NCBI GenBank assembly: GCA_033182465.1
Contig: CP137320.1
Span: forward strand, 1,922,001-1,986,000
Source: Sanghuangporus weigelae
Lineage: Eukaryota; Basidiomycota; Agaricomycetes; Hymenochaetales; Hymenochaetaceae
DNA length: 64,000 nt
Direction of reading: 5' to 3'
Shown piece after piece: positions 12,542 through 25,117 of the stretch. Each line of letters opens with the position of its first letter. Position 1 is the stretch's first letter. A model generated the notes under the pieces. The model ran no database searches. It was not told the origin of the DNA and saw only the letters and a list, made by a program, of their open reading frames with translations. Both the position numbers and the translations under genes were made by a program.

Positions 12542-13811
12542 ATGGGTTACACTCTGTGCGTGCTTGGTGAGATGAGCATTGGTGCATCCCGTAATTGAAA
12601 ATTCACAAGAAAATCAAGGATGCGGGACGATGGGAGTCGCCGTTCTTTCCGGCGTAGTCGCCTCTCTGGAGCAACTGCCAAACTACTACCATCCCAATGG
12701 CACTCTTCCAAGTTTTCCTTCCTCTGCATCCTCTTCGGCGGTTCCGAAATGGGAGCATCATACATCTGGCACGGTTACACCAGTCGGCGCGCCAGACGCT
12801 TCGCTCCCGACGCGCTTCATTGCTTGCGTGAACAGAGAAGACGGTGTTCGACATCTCATGCAAATCTTCCACGGGAAAGGCGGGCTCAGTGAGTCAGTGG
12901 AGATTGTATCCAACGAGAACGTCGAGAGTGTCAAAGAGTCGGATGTTGTTCTTTTATGGTATGCCTCTCATGCTTTCTTGCCTATGAGTAGAAGTCTAAT
13001 ATATACATAATATATTTAAGTGTAAAACCTCAGCATGCACACTCGGTACTATCAGAACCGGGCATGAAAGAAGCGCTCCGGGGCAAATTGTTGATGAGCA
13101 TTCTCGCCGGTGTAACTATACCACAGCTAGAGGCCTTGGTGGACTCTTCAACAAGAGTTGTACGCGCCATGCCGAATACTCCATGCAAAGTATTCATGCA
13201 TCCATTCACCTCATGCTTGGATTCTGACTTGATCAATTGGTTGACTATAGATCCGTGAAGGTATGACGGTAGTATCTACTCTTCCTGTCAAACCCGAAAC
13301 CGAACTGGACCGTCAAATTATTCTACGCATATTTTCTTCTATCGGTCGATGTCGATTCCTTCCTGAAAAGAATTTCGACGCATGTACTGCCCTTAGTGCG
13401 AGTGGGCCTGCTTTTGCTTGTGTATTTCTTGAGGCCATGGCGGATGGAGGTGTGATGATGGGTCTGCCTCGCGCTGAGGCTTTGGAATTGGCTGCGCAAA
13501 GTACGTGCAGATGGCTGATTAATACTCGACGGCTTGGAATTCATTGGATTTAATCGCAGCTCTACAAGGCGCTGCTCGAATGTCACTCCAGTCCGGAACG
13601 CATCCAGCTCAGATAAAAGACGCTGTCACCAGTAAGCCTTCAGGAAGCATATAGTTATAATTCATAACTGATGGCTCCTGCAGCTCCTGGAGGATGTACG
13701 ATTGCAGGCCTCTTGACACTTGAAGATGGGAAGGTTCGCTCGACTATTGCTCGAGCTATTCAAGTTGCTACCGAGAGGGCGTCAGAGTTAGGGCAACCGG
13801 CAAAAAAGTGA
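12542..13811 (+). CDS. PRO3: Pyrroline-5-carboxylate reductase
   Basis: This enzyme makes the last step of proline synthesis, reducing pyrroline-5-carboxylate with NAD(P)H. The first exon MGYTLCVLG joins across an intron to CGTMGVAVLSGVV and so builds the Rossmann LGCGTMG nucleotide-binding motif. Later exons give SILAGVTIPQLEAL, VVRAMPNTPCK, IREGMTVVS and the substrate-binding segment CTALSASGPAFACVFLEAMADGG, then TPGGCTIAGLLTLEDGKVR. The family signature P-G-G-T/C-T near the end is present. An insert of about 40 Ser/Pro-rich residues after the Rossmann start is common in fungal versions. At least five introns are needed. The stop at 13811 faces the glutamine synthetase-like gene tail-to-tail. 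Confidence 0.95.
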
Positions 13812-13945
13812 ACAAGGAATGTAAACGGCACTATAATCTGATAGAAAATGTAGCATTATCATATTTAAAGGATTGCAGCGGATGTACTGTACAAGATGGG
13901 CAATATATGGCGAAAAGTGGGCGCAATAGAAAGATTGATGACCGT

Positions 13946-16116
13946 TCAAGCAAGCTCGAGGTAGCGTTCAACTGTGACAAAATCTCTCAGCTGATGAGGG
14001 AATTAAGGAACCGGTAAGTCTTACCTTCCCAATTCGTGACCGCCTCATTCCATAATTTCACTTCATGCTGGCGAGTCCCGCCGAAGTGTTCAACAAAGTC
14101 ATCACCAAAGACCGCTTCTTCGCGAGCAATGCTCCCAGGTTTCATCATTTCCTTCGTCGCAGTCTCCAGTGACGTGCTGAGCATCTTGACTTTTCCCGAA
14201 AGACGGTCTTCAGGTTTGAAGTGTGTGACGGGCGGGCCTGGCTCTAGCTTCTTTTCAATCCCACGCAACCCGAGAGAGAATATCGCTGAGAGGGCAAAAT
14301 AAGGGTTCAAGTCTGCGCCAGGCACACGGACTTCGAGCCGCGTTGCTGACGGAGGTGCGGAGGGAGGCGAGATAATGCGGATGGAGGCAGCACGGGAGTC
14401 GTAGCCGTATGTAACGGCATTCGGAGCCCAGAATGCTTCACCGCCGACGAGACGTTTATATCCATTTATCGTCGGCACAAGCTGTGAAATACATTTGTAA
14501 ATGCTTCAATTCAGTTCAGTTTACGTACTGTTGGCATGACTGTTGCGATGGGAAGTCAATACGAAGCTCTGGAAAGGTGAAAAGCATATTTATTACCATC
14601 GGTCAATCCATCTAAGACTCCGGCCAAAAACCACTCGCATTCTTGACTGACATACTTGAGGTCGGAGTATTTTGCATTCTTGCGTCCACCATTCTTCAAT
14701 TCCTCTTCTGAAATACCAAAAACGTTCTTGCCGGATTGGTCTCTCAGTGAAACATGAATATGCCTAGAACGCAGCAGTGAGTCGTAAGTTAAAGGTCGAC
14801 TGGTCGTAATGACTGACCCGCCGCAGCCAGGTAGCTGTACACATCGAAGAAGGTCCAAGGCCTCAGCAAATCACTATATGCAAGCAAAGGCACGCACGTT
14901 CCCCCATGGTTTGGCCATGAAACTTGGTACAATGCCCAGTTTCATGCCTACACTTTTAGCAACATACTTGAAAAGAATAGCATTATCGGCTATTCGAGTC
15001 ACATGAGTATATGCGAGAGCGGTTTCATATACACCAGGACCGGTCTCCGTGTCTGGATTAATCAGGCAAAAGATTTACTTTCAGAGGCAGGAAGTCACGC
15101 ACGATGTCCTTCGATAGGAACTTCAAACTTCAGACTCTCGTCAAAGAGACCTTCGAAGTACTCATGATTTAGTTGCGTACGCAAGAGCGAATAGCCATGC
15201 ACTGTCAAATTTTAGGGACGGGGTTTTCTGTTGTGTAGGACAACAGTTACTGACTCCCAGGTGTGAGTGGATTGAGATTAGTGAATTGTTTCTCCGCTAG
15301 TGTATTGGGAGTTTCTAAATCATTTGGTGAGTAAAGAAACCCAAGACCGGCGGACCACAGTAGTGACCTTTAAATTGGAAGTACTAAATAGGTTTGAGCG
15401 ACCTAAAACGTTGATACTGAATGACGACATACCTCATATTCCACACCTGCAAAACAATTCCATCCCATGCCTTCAGCCCTCTGAGCCACCTTGCGAAGAA
15501 CACTTCGAGGACAGACGCATAACGGTTCTCTTGTATCTTGGTCGAGGAATGAAACAAGGAAGAAAGGCACATTTCCTTCCCAGGGGATTCTCCTATATGT
15601 TGACAGGTCTATCTGAGCGATGACATCTCTATACCCGTTATCTTTGTTTGAGATTAAGAGTTCTCGGGAGTAGACGGTATCGTGGATATCCCAGCCGCTA
15701 CATACTATTAGCAGGGAGTGCGTATGTTGGGACAAGCTGGCTCACAAAATCACAGAGCAGAACCCGAAGCCATCTGACGAAACTGCACTCAAGAACTTGT
15801 CTTTGGACTATAATTGGAAATTATAAGAACCAGAAGCAAATTGAATCAGCGCTGTATATACCATGAATTTTCCGCGGAGGACTCCATCCACTACGTTAAA
15901 CAGTGAGCAACCTCAGGAAGTATTATCATTTGTAACAGACTATACCATCTATGCCTACAGGAGAAGATATGTGACGTCAGTCCAGAATTCCTTGATATAC
16001 GTAGAAAGAAATGGCACGAACCAGCAACTTTGACTTTCGAGTCTCCATAGAGCAACTTCTTAAGGTCGCTCAGAGTCTTAGGAGCACTAGTAGTAGCGAT
16101 TTCGACGGGAGCCATG
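13946..16116 (-). CDS. Glutamine synthetase-like (type I / gamma-glutamyl-amine ligase)
   Basis: The protein belongs to the GS-I-like family of fungal proteins related to FluG C-terminal domains and bacterial PuuA, not to the short eukaryotic GS-II. The exons give an N terminus APKTLSDLKKLLYGDSKVKV. The beta-grasp region follows (DVIAQIDLSTYRRIPWEGNV, FFLVSFLDQDTREPLCVCPR), then the catalytic domain with the GS signature split as KPWGNVP / GCSGHIHVSL. Next come NGYKRLVGGEAFWAPNAVTY and RLEVRVPGADLNPYFALSAI, and a short last exon ending VERYLELA. Eight or more introns break the gene. The substrate (glutamate plus ammonia or an amine) cannot be told from sequence. It is divergent from RPT3 with 190 bp between starts. 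Confidence 0.85.
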
Positions 16117-16306
16117 GTTGTGATAAGAAAGAAAGATAGAAAGACAATTGATATTGGTCCGGAACCGATACTCCAAAACTGATATCTCGTGACCAAACAG
16201 AGACCAAACAAACAAAGTAGGACGCGTCAAGCTCACGAGCCGCGTCATCCTAACCCTCAGTACAACACTTCATTCGTCTTGCTCATCGTCTAGAAATTCA
16301 ATCAGT

Positions 16307-17868
<1,562 letters not shown>

Positions 17869-19332
17869 TTGCCCGTTTGCCAATAGTTTCCCGTTACGTG
17901 AGTCAAAGTTCCCATTCGGTCGTCGTGACATATTTAACGTCCGTCGATCAGGCCTGCATTGCTGTACTTTACACATTTGCCTATATATTTTGCATTCCGC
18001 TAGTCTCTTTGCCTCGGAAAAAGGTAGCGCTCCGACACCTTGGCGCCTTTCTTCGTGATGTACAGAACGGCGCAAATTAAAGGAGCAACATTGATGCTTC
18101 ACGTCCTGTTTATATCAAGCCTCCTTATTGGCAAGTCCGAATCGGCACCAGTTTGGAGGTGAACAAGCAGGAGACATCTATGTCAATGACAATGCTTATG
18201 TGAAACAATCTTTTAAGACTGTCGCTAGGGAAAGGACTTGCCACAAGCTCCTGTTTGATCTGATCATTGATTTGCAACGCGTGCTTCAGTGGATAAAAGC
18301 TTTCTTCTGTTACAGAAAACAGCGCACTGCTCTGTCACTTTGGCGTTTCTCTTGCTTTCAACAGAAAGATGCCCATTCAGACGAGCTAGATTATTTGTCC
18401 CGTTATTATATTTTTGCCTTTCCAACGAAGCTTACGCTGTCGAACTTCTTTGACACCGCTGCGGAGGTTCACACGCGGGGAACATTGTCGTTCACTTTTC
18501 TTTTCTGTGCTTGTACCTTTCCGTAATGAAGAAAGTATCGATCTTACAGGTGAGTGTTGTCTTGACGATTGTATGTATGATCTCGCTGATTGTTCCCAGG
18601 CTGACTGTAACAGATTATCACGTACTTAAATTGCATGGCTATCTACAAATGCCCAGAATTCGTACGGATCTCAAGTTACTTGATCTTCTAGCGCATCATC
18701 AGTGTCAAAACCAGCAATCCAGACTTTGCTCTGACGGCAGATAGCGTTCTTCAAGCCTTGGACGGCGCGCCATTTCTCCTCGCGTCTTCCTTATTTAGCG
18801 GGAGTAAAATTAACGTGAGTGGTCTTCACCATGTCGTTGTTGGGTGTCCCTTGTATGTATCGAGTGGACGCCAGATACATGGAGGACATTCGGAATGACT
18901 TCTGGCCTGCTAAATTCACCGTCTTTACGGAGACTTTCTAATCTAGCGTGTTTAATGGGCTGTGGATCTGGAGGTTTGTATTAGTTTTAAAGAATTAGAG
19001 TTTAGTTTAATTTTTCGGGTTCCTCAGGTCATTGACAACTTCTTGTCCTTCCGTCTCATTTATGCATCATCTCAAGCTCTCCGACACTCTGGTTGGCGTT
19101 CTTTCATCCACGCGTCTTCCGCATTTTACGAGAGCAAGATTGACATGAGCAAATGTGTAGATATTTGCTCACCGAGTTCCCAGCGTTGCTTGCATCGTTA
19201 GGTCAAGGCCGGGAGTGTGGAATACATAGCTTCTTCGTTGTTCACGGCGTACATCGTAACTTGTTTCGTAGCAATAATACATTGATTTCTCGTAGCCAAA
19301 AGTAGCCAGTAAACTAGCAACAAATGAAGACT
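17869..19332. other. Gene-free gap between convergent genes, with faint degenerate repeats
   Basis: No open frame here looks conserved. Short segments recur in changed form: around 18028, 18334, 18770 and 19078 there are variants of a tract reading roughly tccgacactttggcg followed by tttcttc and, 20-30 bp on, a gagcaa-attgac-tgag-like string (clearest between 18774-18824 and 19104-19154). They may be decayed remains of a small duplicated gene. The 1.46 kb is long for a tail-to-tail spacer here; others are 130-820 bp. Confidence 0.35.
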
Positions 19333-20278
19333 CTAAGTTGACGGTGTGAGTTCCGCTGCAGCTGCCGTACCCGAACCCTGTTCTTGAGCATCCTTTGTAG
19401 CCCCCTTCTTGAAGTACTCCTTATCGGAGTTGTACCATTTGAGAAAGAGGGTAACGTCATTGGCGACTGTGCTAGGAATGCTAGCTTGAGCTACGAAGCT
19501 CGGGATGCTGCCTCCAGGAGTGCTCGACGTTGCCATTCTAATTGAAATATTTGCATCAACGCACTGTCTGAGTTGCGAAGATGTTCAGACTGACCTCCAT
19601 TCGGTCTTTCCGTTCTCTAATTCCAGTAGTCGTTCAACAGCGACGTAGCGCCCTCGGGCACCCTTGAGTTCGGCTTTGGACATTTCCGGATCCGCTGTTA
19701 CGTCGACTGGAACTGATAGGATAATGCTGGCGGTTTCTTTAGTCAGTCTCGGGCATTTTCACCTCAAAAAAGCGACTGACCCGGACTTTCGTTCTCCAGA
19801 AGTATCTAGGTGTATCACTTGGAGAACGGTAAACGTCCTATTGCTGATTGGTGGATTGAACTTGTAGTGCAAATTCCAAATCGCAGCTCTATCGGAGAGC
19901 TTCTTGAGCAGGGCGACGTGGTCAATGCTATGCACGAATCTGCGTGGCGAGTCGAACCACAGGAGATTGATCATTAGCTGAATGGACTCACTTGCGCTCA
20001 TGTTCTGGCTTATTGGTTCCCAACCCGAACCAGAATTCGTCAAAAGTAATCTCCTCTGGAGCGTGCTCGCTGGCTCGACAGAACCACGGCTCTTCATCAT
20101 CTGCTTGCTTTGGGGCTGTATATCCCCTGACAACGCCCTTGCAATAGTCTTTAGTATGCTTCCATTTTGAAGTAGCTTCGATGAGCTCTCGGCCCGCTTG
20201 AAGTAGCTGGTCTTCAGGCGGGATTTCAGATGATTTCACAGGAGCGAGGTTCAGCTTGATTCCAGAGGGCAGAAGCAT
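19333..20278 (-). CDS. DUF3074 (START-like) domain protein
   Basis: The protein belongs to the fungal DUF3074 family, a START/SRPBCC-like fold thought to hold a lipid or other hydrophobic ligand. The N-terminal exon from 20278 has WKHTKDYCKGVVRGY, then WFCRASEHAPEEITFDEFWF and GLGTNKPEHERK. An intron joins this to FVHSIDHVALLKKLSDRAAI and IWNLHYKFNPPISNRTFTVL. Two more introns lead to AELKGARGRYVAVERLLEL and the conserved C-terminal block WRMATSSTPGGSIPSFV and VANDVTLFLKWY. These two blocks are what I recognise in the family. Ligand and cell role are unknown. It is divergent from SPB4 over 167 bp. Confidence 0.8.
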
Positions 20279-20445
20279 GTTGGATGCAGTTGCGGCGAAC
20301 GGGGTGGATGGTGAGAAAGCTGCGCGAACGATGGTCGATTAGAAGCAGACATGGCTGCAACTGTGAGATCGAACTATATTCGGTCGTGATGTATTTTTGG
20401 TCAACCGGCTCGCAAGTTTTCCCTCGTCGATCACTTTCGACCAAC

Positions 20446-22910
20446 ATGTCCTCAGACAACGCATATGCCGGGCTATGGACGTCCTTACCGACTCCATTGA
20501 CGCCATGGGTGTAAGCGCACTGCAGTTTATTTAAACCATATTTCTGATGGAAATTCTCAGCCTCGATATAATAAATTCTCTCGGGTTTACGCAAATGACT
20601 CCCGTACAAGCATCTACGATTCCGCTCTTCATGAAGCACAAGGACGTTGTGGTTGAAGCTGTAACAGGCAGCGGAAAAACCCTAAGCTTTGTTATTCCGA
20701 TTATTGAGAAGCTCGTGAGGAGAGAGAAACGGTTACGAAAGACAGAAATTGGGGCAGTCGTTATTAGTCCCACCAGGTGAGCAGTCTGCCTCTGAAGAGT
20801 TCGTCTTGTATCTAATCAGCACCGAAGAGAATTAGCGACGCAAATACATTCCGTGTTTGAGCTGTTCATAAACTCGCAACCCAAGGTAAAGAGTCACTCA
20901 TTTCAGGGGATCAGTTAACTGACTCCGAGAACAGAGTGATGAATCTGAGGACGAAGATGCTTCCAGGAAAGAGGACGAATCGTATCCTCCACCATTCCTT
21001 TTGACATCGTCCTCGGATTCTTCTCCGGCTGAAGACATTCGACGGTTTCTAGAGACTGGTGCAGATATAGTCGTCGGGACTCCAGGTCGCATTGAAGAAT
21101 TCTTGCTGGGAAAGGGCCGGGATATTGTCAGTGTGAAGGAGCTTGAAGTGCTCGTGCTGGACGAAGCCGACAGGTTTGTATTCTCTACAGCGCTTTGTTG
21201 TCGTTATTGACTGCATTCCAGGCTTCTGGACCTCGGATTTACTCAATGTCTGACTCGCGTTCTTGCTGCTCTGCCCAAGCAACGAAGAACAGGACTTTTC
21301 AGCGCGACGATGACTGATGCTCTCTCTGAACTGGTTCGAGTTGGACTCCGGAATCCAGTGCGCGTTGTAGTAAAGGTGGAGTCGAAGAAAACGAAGGACG
21401 GGAAAGTGGTGAAAGAAAAGGTCGAAGAAAGACGAATACCTGCAAGGTATGTATTTCATTACTGTCTAATAAATTGGTGCACTGAAAGAAATGTTCTGCA
21501 TCAGCCTCAAAATTTTCTACATGCGATGTAAACCTTCGAAGAAAATGGTTCAGCTTCTACGACTCATCGGACACGAAGCAAGCACGTCTGATTCGTCCAG
21601 ATTTATCGTATATTTTGCTACTTGCGCTTGTGTAGACTATTTCTATCGAGTATGTCTTCCACTTCATTGCTTAATATTCACGTAACTGACTTCATCCAAG
21701 ATATTACCCTCACTGCTCCCTTCTGTCTCTTTCTTCTCTCTTCATGGTCATATACCTCCTTCTAAACGAACCATTGCCCTGCGCTCTTTCAGCACACATG
21801 TGTCCGCACCATCTTCTCCATCTGTTCTGCTGTGCACAGATGTCGCAGCTCGCGGTCTTGATCTACCTGACGTTGACTGCGTCGTCCAATTCGATCCTCC
21901 TGTCGATCCGAAGCAGTTCAGTCACAGGTGTGGAAGGACTGCAAGAGCCGGTAGAGATGGCAGAGCGTGGGTCTTGCTTTCTGAGAAAGAAGTCGGCTAC
22001 GTCGGTAAGCGTTTTGTGTATCTATGCCTGCGCATTACTCACTTACATTAGACTTCCTATACGTACGCAAGATTCCTCTGACGGAGCGGTCGCCCCTTCC
22101 GCCACCGGATTCAGGATCGGGTCTTTTGGAGGATGAGGAAGATCCAGAGATAGAGAATCTCGTAGGGAGAATGAGGGCTGAAGTTCGCAAAGACAGAGAC
22201 ATGCATGACAAGGTGAGCATGCGATGCTCTCACGACATCTCCGAGACGCGGCTAATAAGCATCGCAGGGTGTCAAGGCTTTTGTATCTTTTGTACGGGCG
22301 TATTCGAAGCACGAAGCATCATACATCTTTAGGATGCAGGACCTCGATTTAGTTGGCGTGGCGAAGTCGTTTGGACTCTTAAGACTTCCTAAAATGCCTG
22401 AACTCAAAGGACATGCCGACGACGGCTGGGACGATGCCGACATCGATGTAAGTGATTTCGCTTTTCTCGTCTGCAGTAATTAGCTTGCTCATGCTGCATC
22501 ATATTTCTAAGTGGGATTCATATGCATACGTCGACAAGAAGCGCGAAGCCCAACGACTAGAAGCTTTGGCCGAAAGTAAAACCTCGGAGGCCAAAGAGCG
22601 TCGGGCACAAGAGAAAAAGAGACGAGACGAGCGGAAGCTGAAGAATGCAGCTTGGAGCAAAGAAATAGAAAGAAAGACGGTGAAAGAGAAGAGGAAGGAG
22701 AAGAAGGCGCGGAAGCGAGAGTGGATAAAGAACCATGCTGTGGATTCTACAGAGTCACAGTTAGGAGCGGGAGGGAAGCGAAGTAAGGCGGAGAGAGACG
22801 CGGACGAAGATGATTGGGACGAACTAGCTCGCGAGGAACGGATGGCGAAGAAAGTGAGGAAAGGCACACTTGATAGTAAAGCCTTTGACGAAGAGTTTAC
22901 TGGTCTTTGA
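20446..22910 (+). CDS. SPB4: DEAD-box RNA helicase Spb4 (DDX55)
   Basis: Spb4 is a nucleolar helicase for 60S subunit assembly. Exon 1 ([20 protein letters not shown]) joins through a gtaag donor to [16 protein letters not shown], the Q motif. Walker A is AVTGSGKT, motif Ia is PTRELA (split by an intron), then GTPGR, VLDEADR (DEAD), [23 protein letters not shown] and [11 protein letters not shown]. After the helicase core comes the Spb4/DDX55-specific C-terminal region ([40 protein letters not shown]). A Lys/Glu-rich coiled tail ends in FDEEFTGL. About eight introns are present. An acidic Ser-rich insert lies just before [16 protein letters not shown]. The region after the core separates it from other DEAD-box proteins. 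Confidence 0.94.
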
Positions 22911-23144
22911 TTGCTGTGCATTATTTTGGTAGCGTAGACAATAGATATACTTGCACTACGTATAATTCAGGATGTTGCTCATACCTGAGTTGAGCGTATG
23001 AATGAAATGCGTCTGTTGATCCCCTTCATCAAGACCGACAGAACAATTCACATCACCTCTCTCTAGTGACACGGATAGCACCCGGCCAAGTATGACGAAG
23101 ATACCCAGAACCCTGACCAGGAAGACTGCTCTGGACCGGAAAAT

Positions 23145-23779
23145 TTACGCCCGCAACTGTTCCGTTCCTTGCGACTCGGTCTGACTCAGGTCGACGAGGC
23201 CAAAGTAACGACTTCGGCCGAGCGCTGATTCATCTCGGGGTAGCTTCTCTCCACGATTGAGAACGACGCCAACGTATCTTCGCTGGCCGTTCATCCACTT
23301 CTTGGTATAGAATCGGACAAAGCCTGGTACAAGTGCGTAGATGGTGTGGTCGCGTCCCATTCCGACCTATTTGGGAGATGCAAGCAATAAGACACCGCTA
23401 ATGCGAGTCCGATGGGAAATTAGACGTACATGCTGTCCTGGGTGGAACTGGGTACCACGCTGCCTGACAATGATGTTCCCGGGAATTACGGCTTCGTCTG
23501 CACCAAGTTGACAAGTCAGTCCAAGTCAAAATTGAAATCATAGAACGTAGAACGCACCAGAAAACTTCTTGATACCAAGCCGCTTTCCTGGGGAGTGGCC
23601 ATTATTGCGAACGGTACCTCCAGCACGCTTGGTCGCGGTTCTAATTGACCCAAGGCCTGCTCAAGAGATGATTATCATTATTGTGCTTCGTGATGACAAA
23701 AGCATAAGTACAGACCGAAACAAGAAAACGGGCTATGAGACTGAACGGATAGGCCTCGCAAAGCAGACAAGAAGGCCAT
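23145..23779 (-). CDS. MRPL27: Mitochondrial large ribosomal subunit protein bL27m
   Basis: bL27 lies near the peptidyl transferase centre; this is the mitochondrial form. The ATG at 23779 starts a basic/hydrophobic presequence ([20 protein letters not shown]) that joins across an intron to [20 protein letters not shown]. Next come [20 protein letters not shown] and [20 protein letters not shown], the bL27 core. A longer fungal C-terminal extension follows ([20 protein letters not shown]). The core reads through two further introns. It is divergent from SKP1 with 193 bp between starts. The systematic name varies among fungi (MRPL2 or MRP7 in yeast), so the symbol is generic. Confidence 0.92.
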
Positions 23780-23972
23780 TTTGCGAATAGAGTCAAAGAG
23801 ACGGCTGGTGTGTGGCTAGCAGCAAACTGAAGCAAATAGAAATTATGTAATCGAGTCCTTTATGAGGCGTGGCGAGTGTGTCTTGTCTAAAAGCCATCTC
23901 TTTCCTTTCCTTCTTCCAACACCTACCATCCACACTTCCCCCCTATCCTACGTCGCATCGGAACCCTACATC

Positions 23973-24781
23973 ATGGTTATCATCCGTACCGCCGACAAGG
24001 AGAAGTTCACCGTCGACAGAGACGTTGCTGAATGCAGCGTTTTGCTGAAGAACTTACTTGAGGGTATGTATGCATCCTTGCGCGATGTCTCATTGGCTGA
24101 CGTGCTTCGATACTGATCCTAATATCTTGGTCTTGGGCGCCATTCACAGATGTCGGAGAAAACGAAGAGGAGGAAATTCCCGTTCAGAACATTAACTCGA
24201 GTGTGTTCAGAAAGGCAAGTTTTGAGCATGTTGGATGAGATTTGTCTCACTGTAGCTGACGCGCGGCTCGATGGCGTTTGTAGGTGTTGGAGTGGTGCGA
24301 GCACCACAAAAATGATCCACGTCCTGCTTCCGACGACTCTGCTGCGGAGGAGTCTCGCAGGCGCACGACCGATATCAGCGAATGGGATCAGAAGTTCATT
24401 GCTGTCGACCAAGAGATGTTGTTTGAGATCATCCTCGCAGCGAACTATCTTGACATCAAGCCACTTCTGTGAGTTTAGAATCTGGCTTCTTTCGTCATCT
24501 CCTAAATATAATGTGGGAACAACAGCGATGTCGGATGCAAGACCGTTGCAAATATGATCAAAGGCAAGACACCAGAGGAGATCAGGAAACTCTTCAACAT
24601 TACGAACGACTTTACACCTGAGGAAGAGGTATGTGACAACTGATAGCTGCGGATCTGATTATTGACTTGTCCTTGTCATCTCTTCAGGCTCAAATCAGAC
24701 GCGAGAACGTAAGTATATTCCACCATGTATTCGCTAACCGATCTCATTGTGCTTTTTAGGAATGGGCCGAAGATCGTTAAA
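23973..24781 (+). CDS. SKP1: SCF ubiquitin ligase adaptor Skp1
   Basis: Skp1 links F-box proteins to the cullin Cul1. The exons read [20 protein letters not shown], then [20 protein letters not shown] (BTB/POZ-like part), [35 protein letters not shown] and [20 protein letters not shown]. The F-box-binding C-terminal helices follow ([20 protein letters not shown]) and the end is NEWAEDR. The final part of the gene uses two consecutive 21-nt exons, 24688-24708 (AQIRREN) and 24761-24781 (EWAEDR plus stop). All residues expected of Skp1 are there. An F-box-like gene lies 12.5 kb upstream, probably by chance. Confidence 0.97.
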
Positions 24782-25117
24782 CGCCGTGCTGCATCTGTCT
24801 TATCATGTTGTGCTATGACGAGGAGAGACTCGATAAAATCTTCGTGTATTAGTTTAATTCTGTATTTGCAGTTGTGTCCTGCAGATTTGATCTGAGATAC
24901 GTTCAGAATTTCAGAAACTGTGGACTAGGTCAGGCCGCAATAATTTTCAGGTTTTGATCAAATCAAGAATCCAGCACAGCAGAAGCTCACCTCACGATTT
25001 GTCGCTTGAATCACATCATTCGAGCGAGCGGCGCAGCGCCACTAAGTCAGAACTAAAGGCCGGGAAATAAATTGAAATACATTACATAAGTACTTCTCAG
25101 CGTACACCACTGCTCCT
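24782..25117. other. Intergenic: SKP1 3' UTR and guanylyltransferase promoter
   Basis: Nothing gene-like is seen in these 336 bp. A GC-rich ggcgcagcgcc inverted repeat lies near 25030, and AT-rich sequence follows towards the capping enzyme start. Confidence 0.5.

Noticed and set aside
18128-18526. 132-codon open frame on the plus strand
   Set aside because: The translation resembles no family I know, mixes frames with the weak repeats nearby, and has no supporting splice structure.
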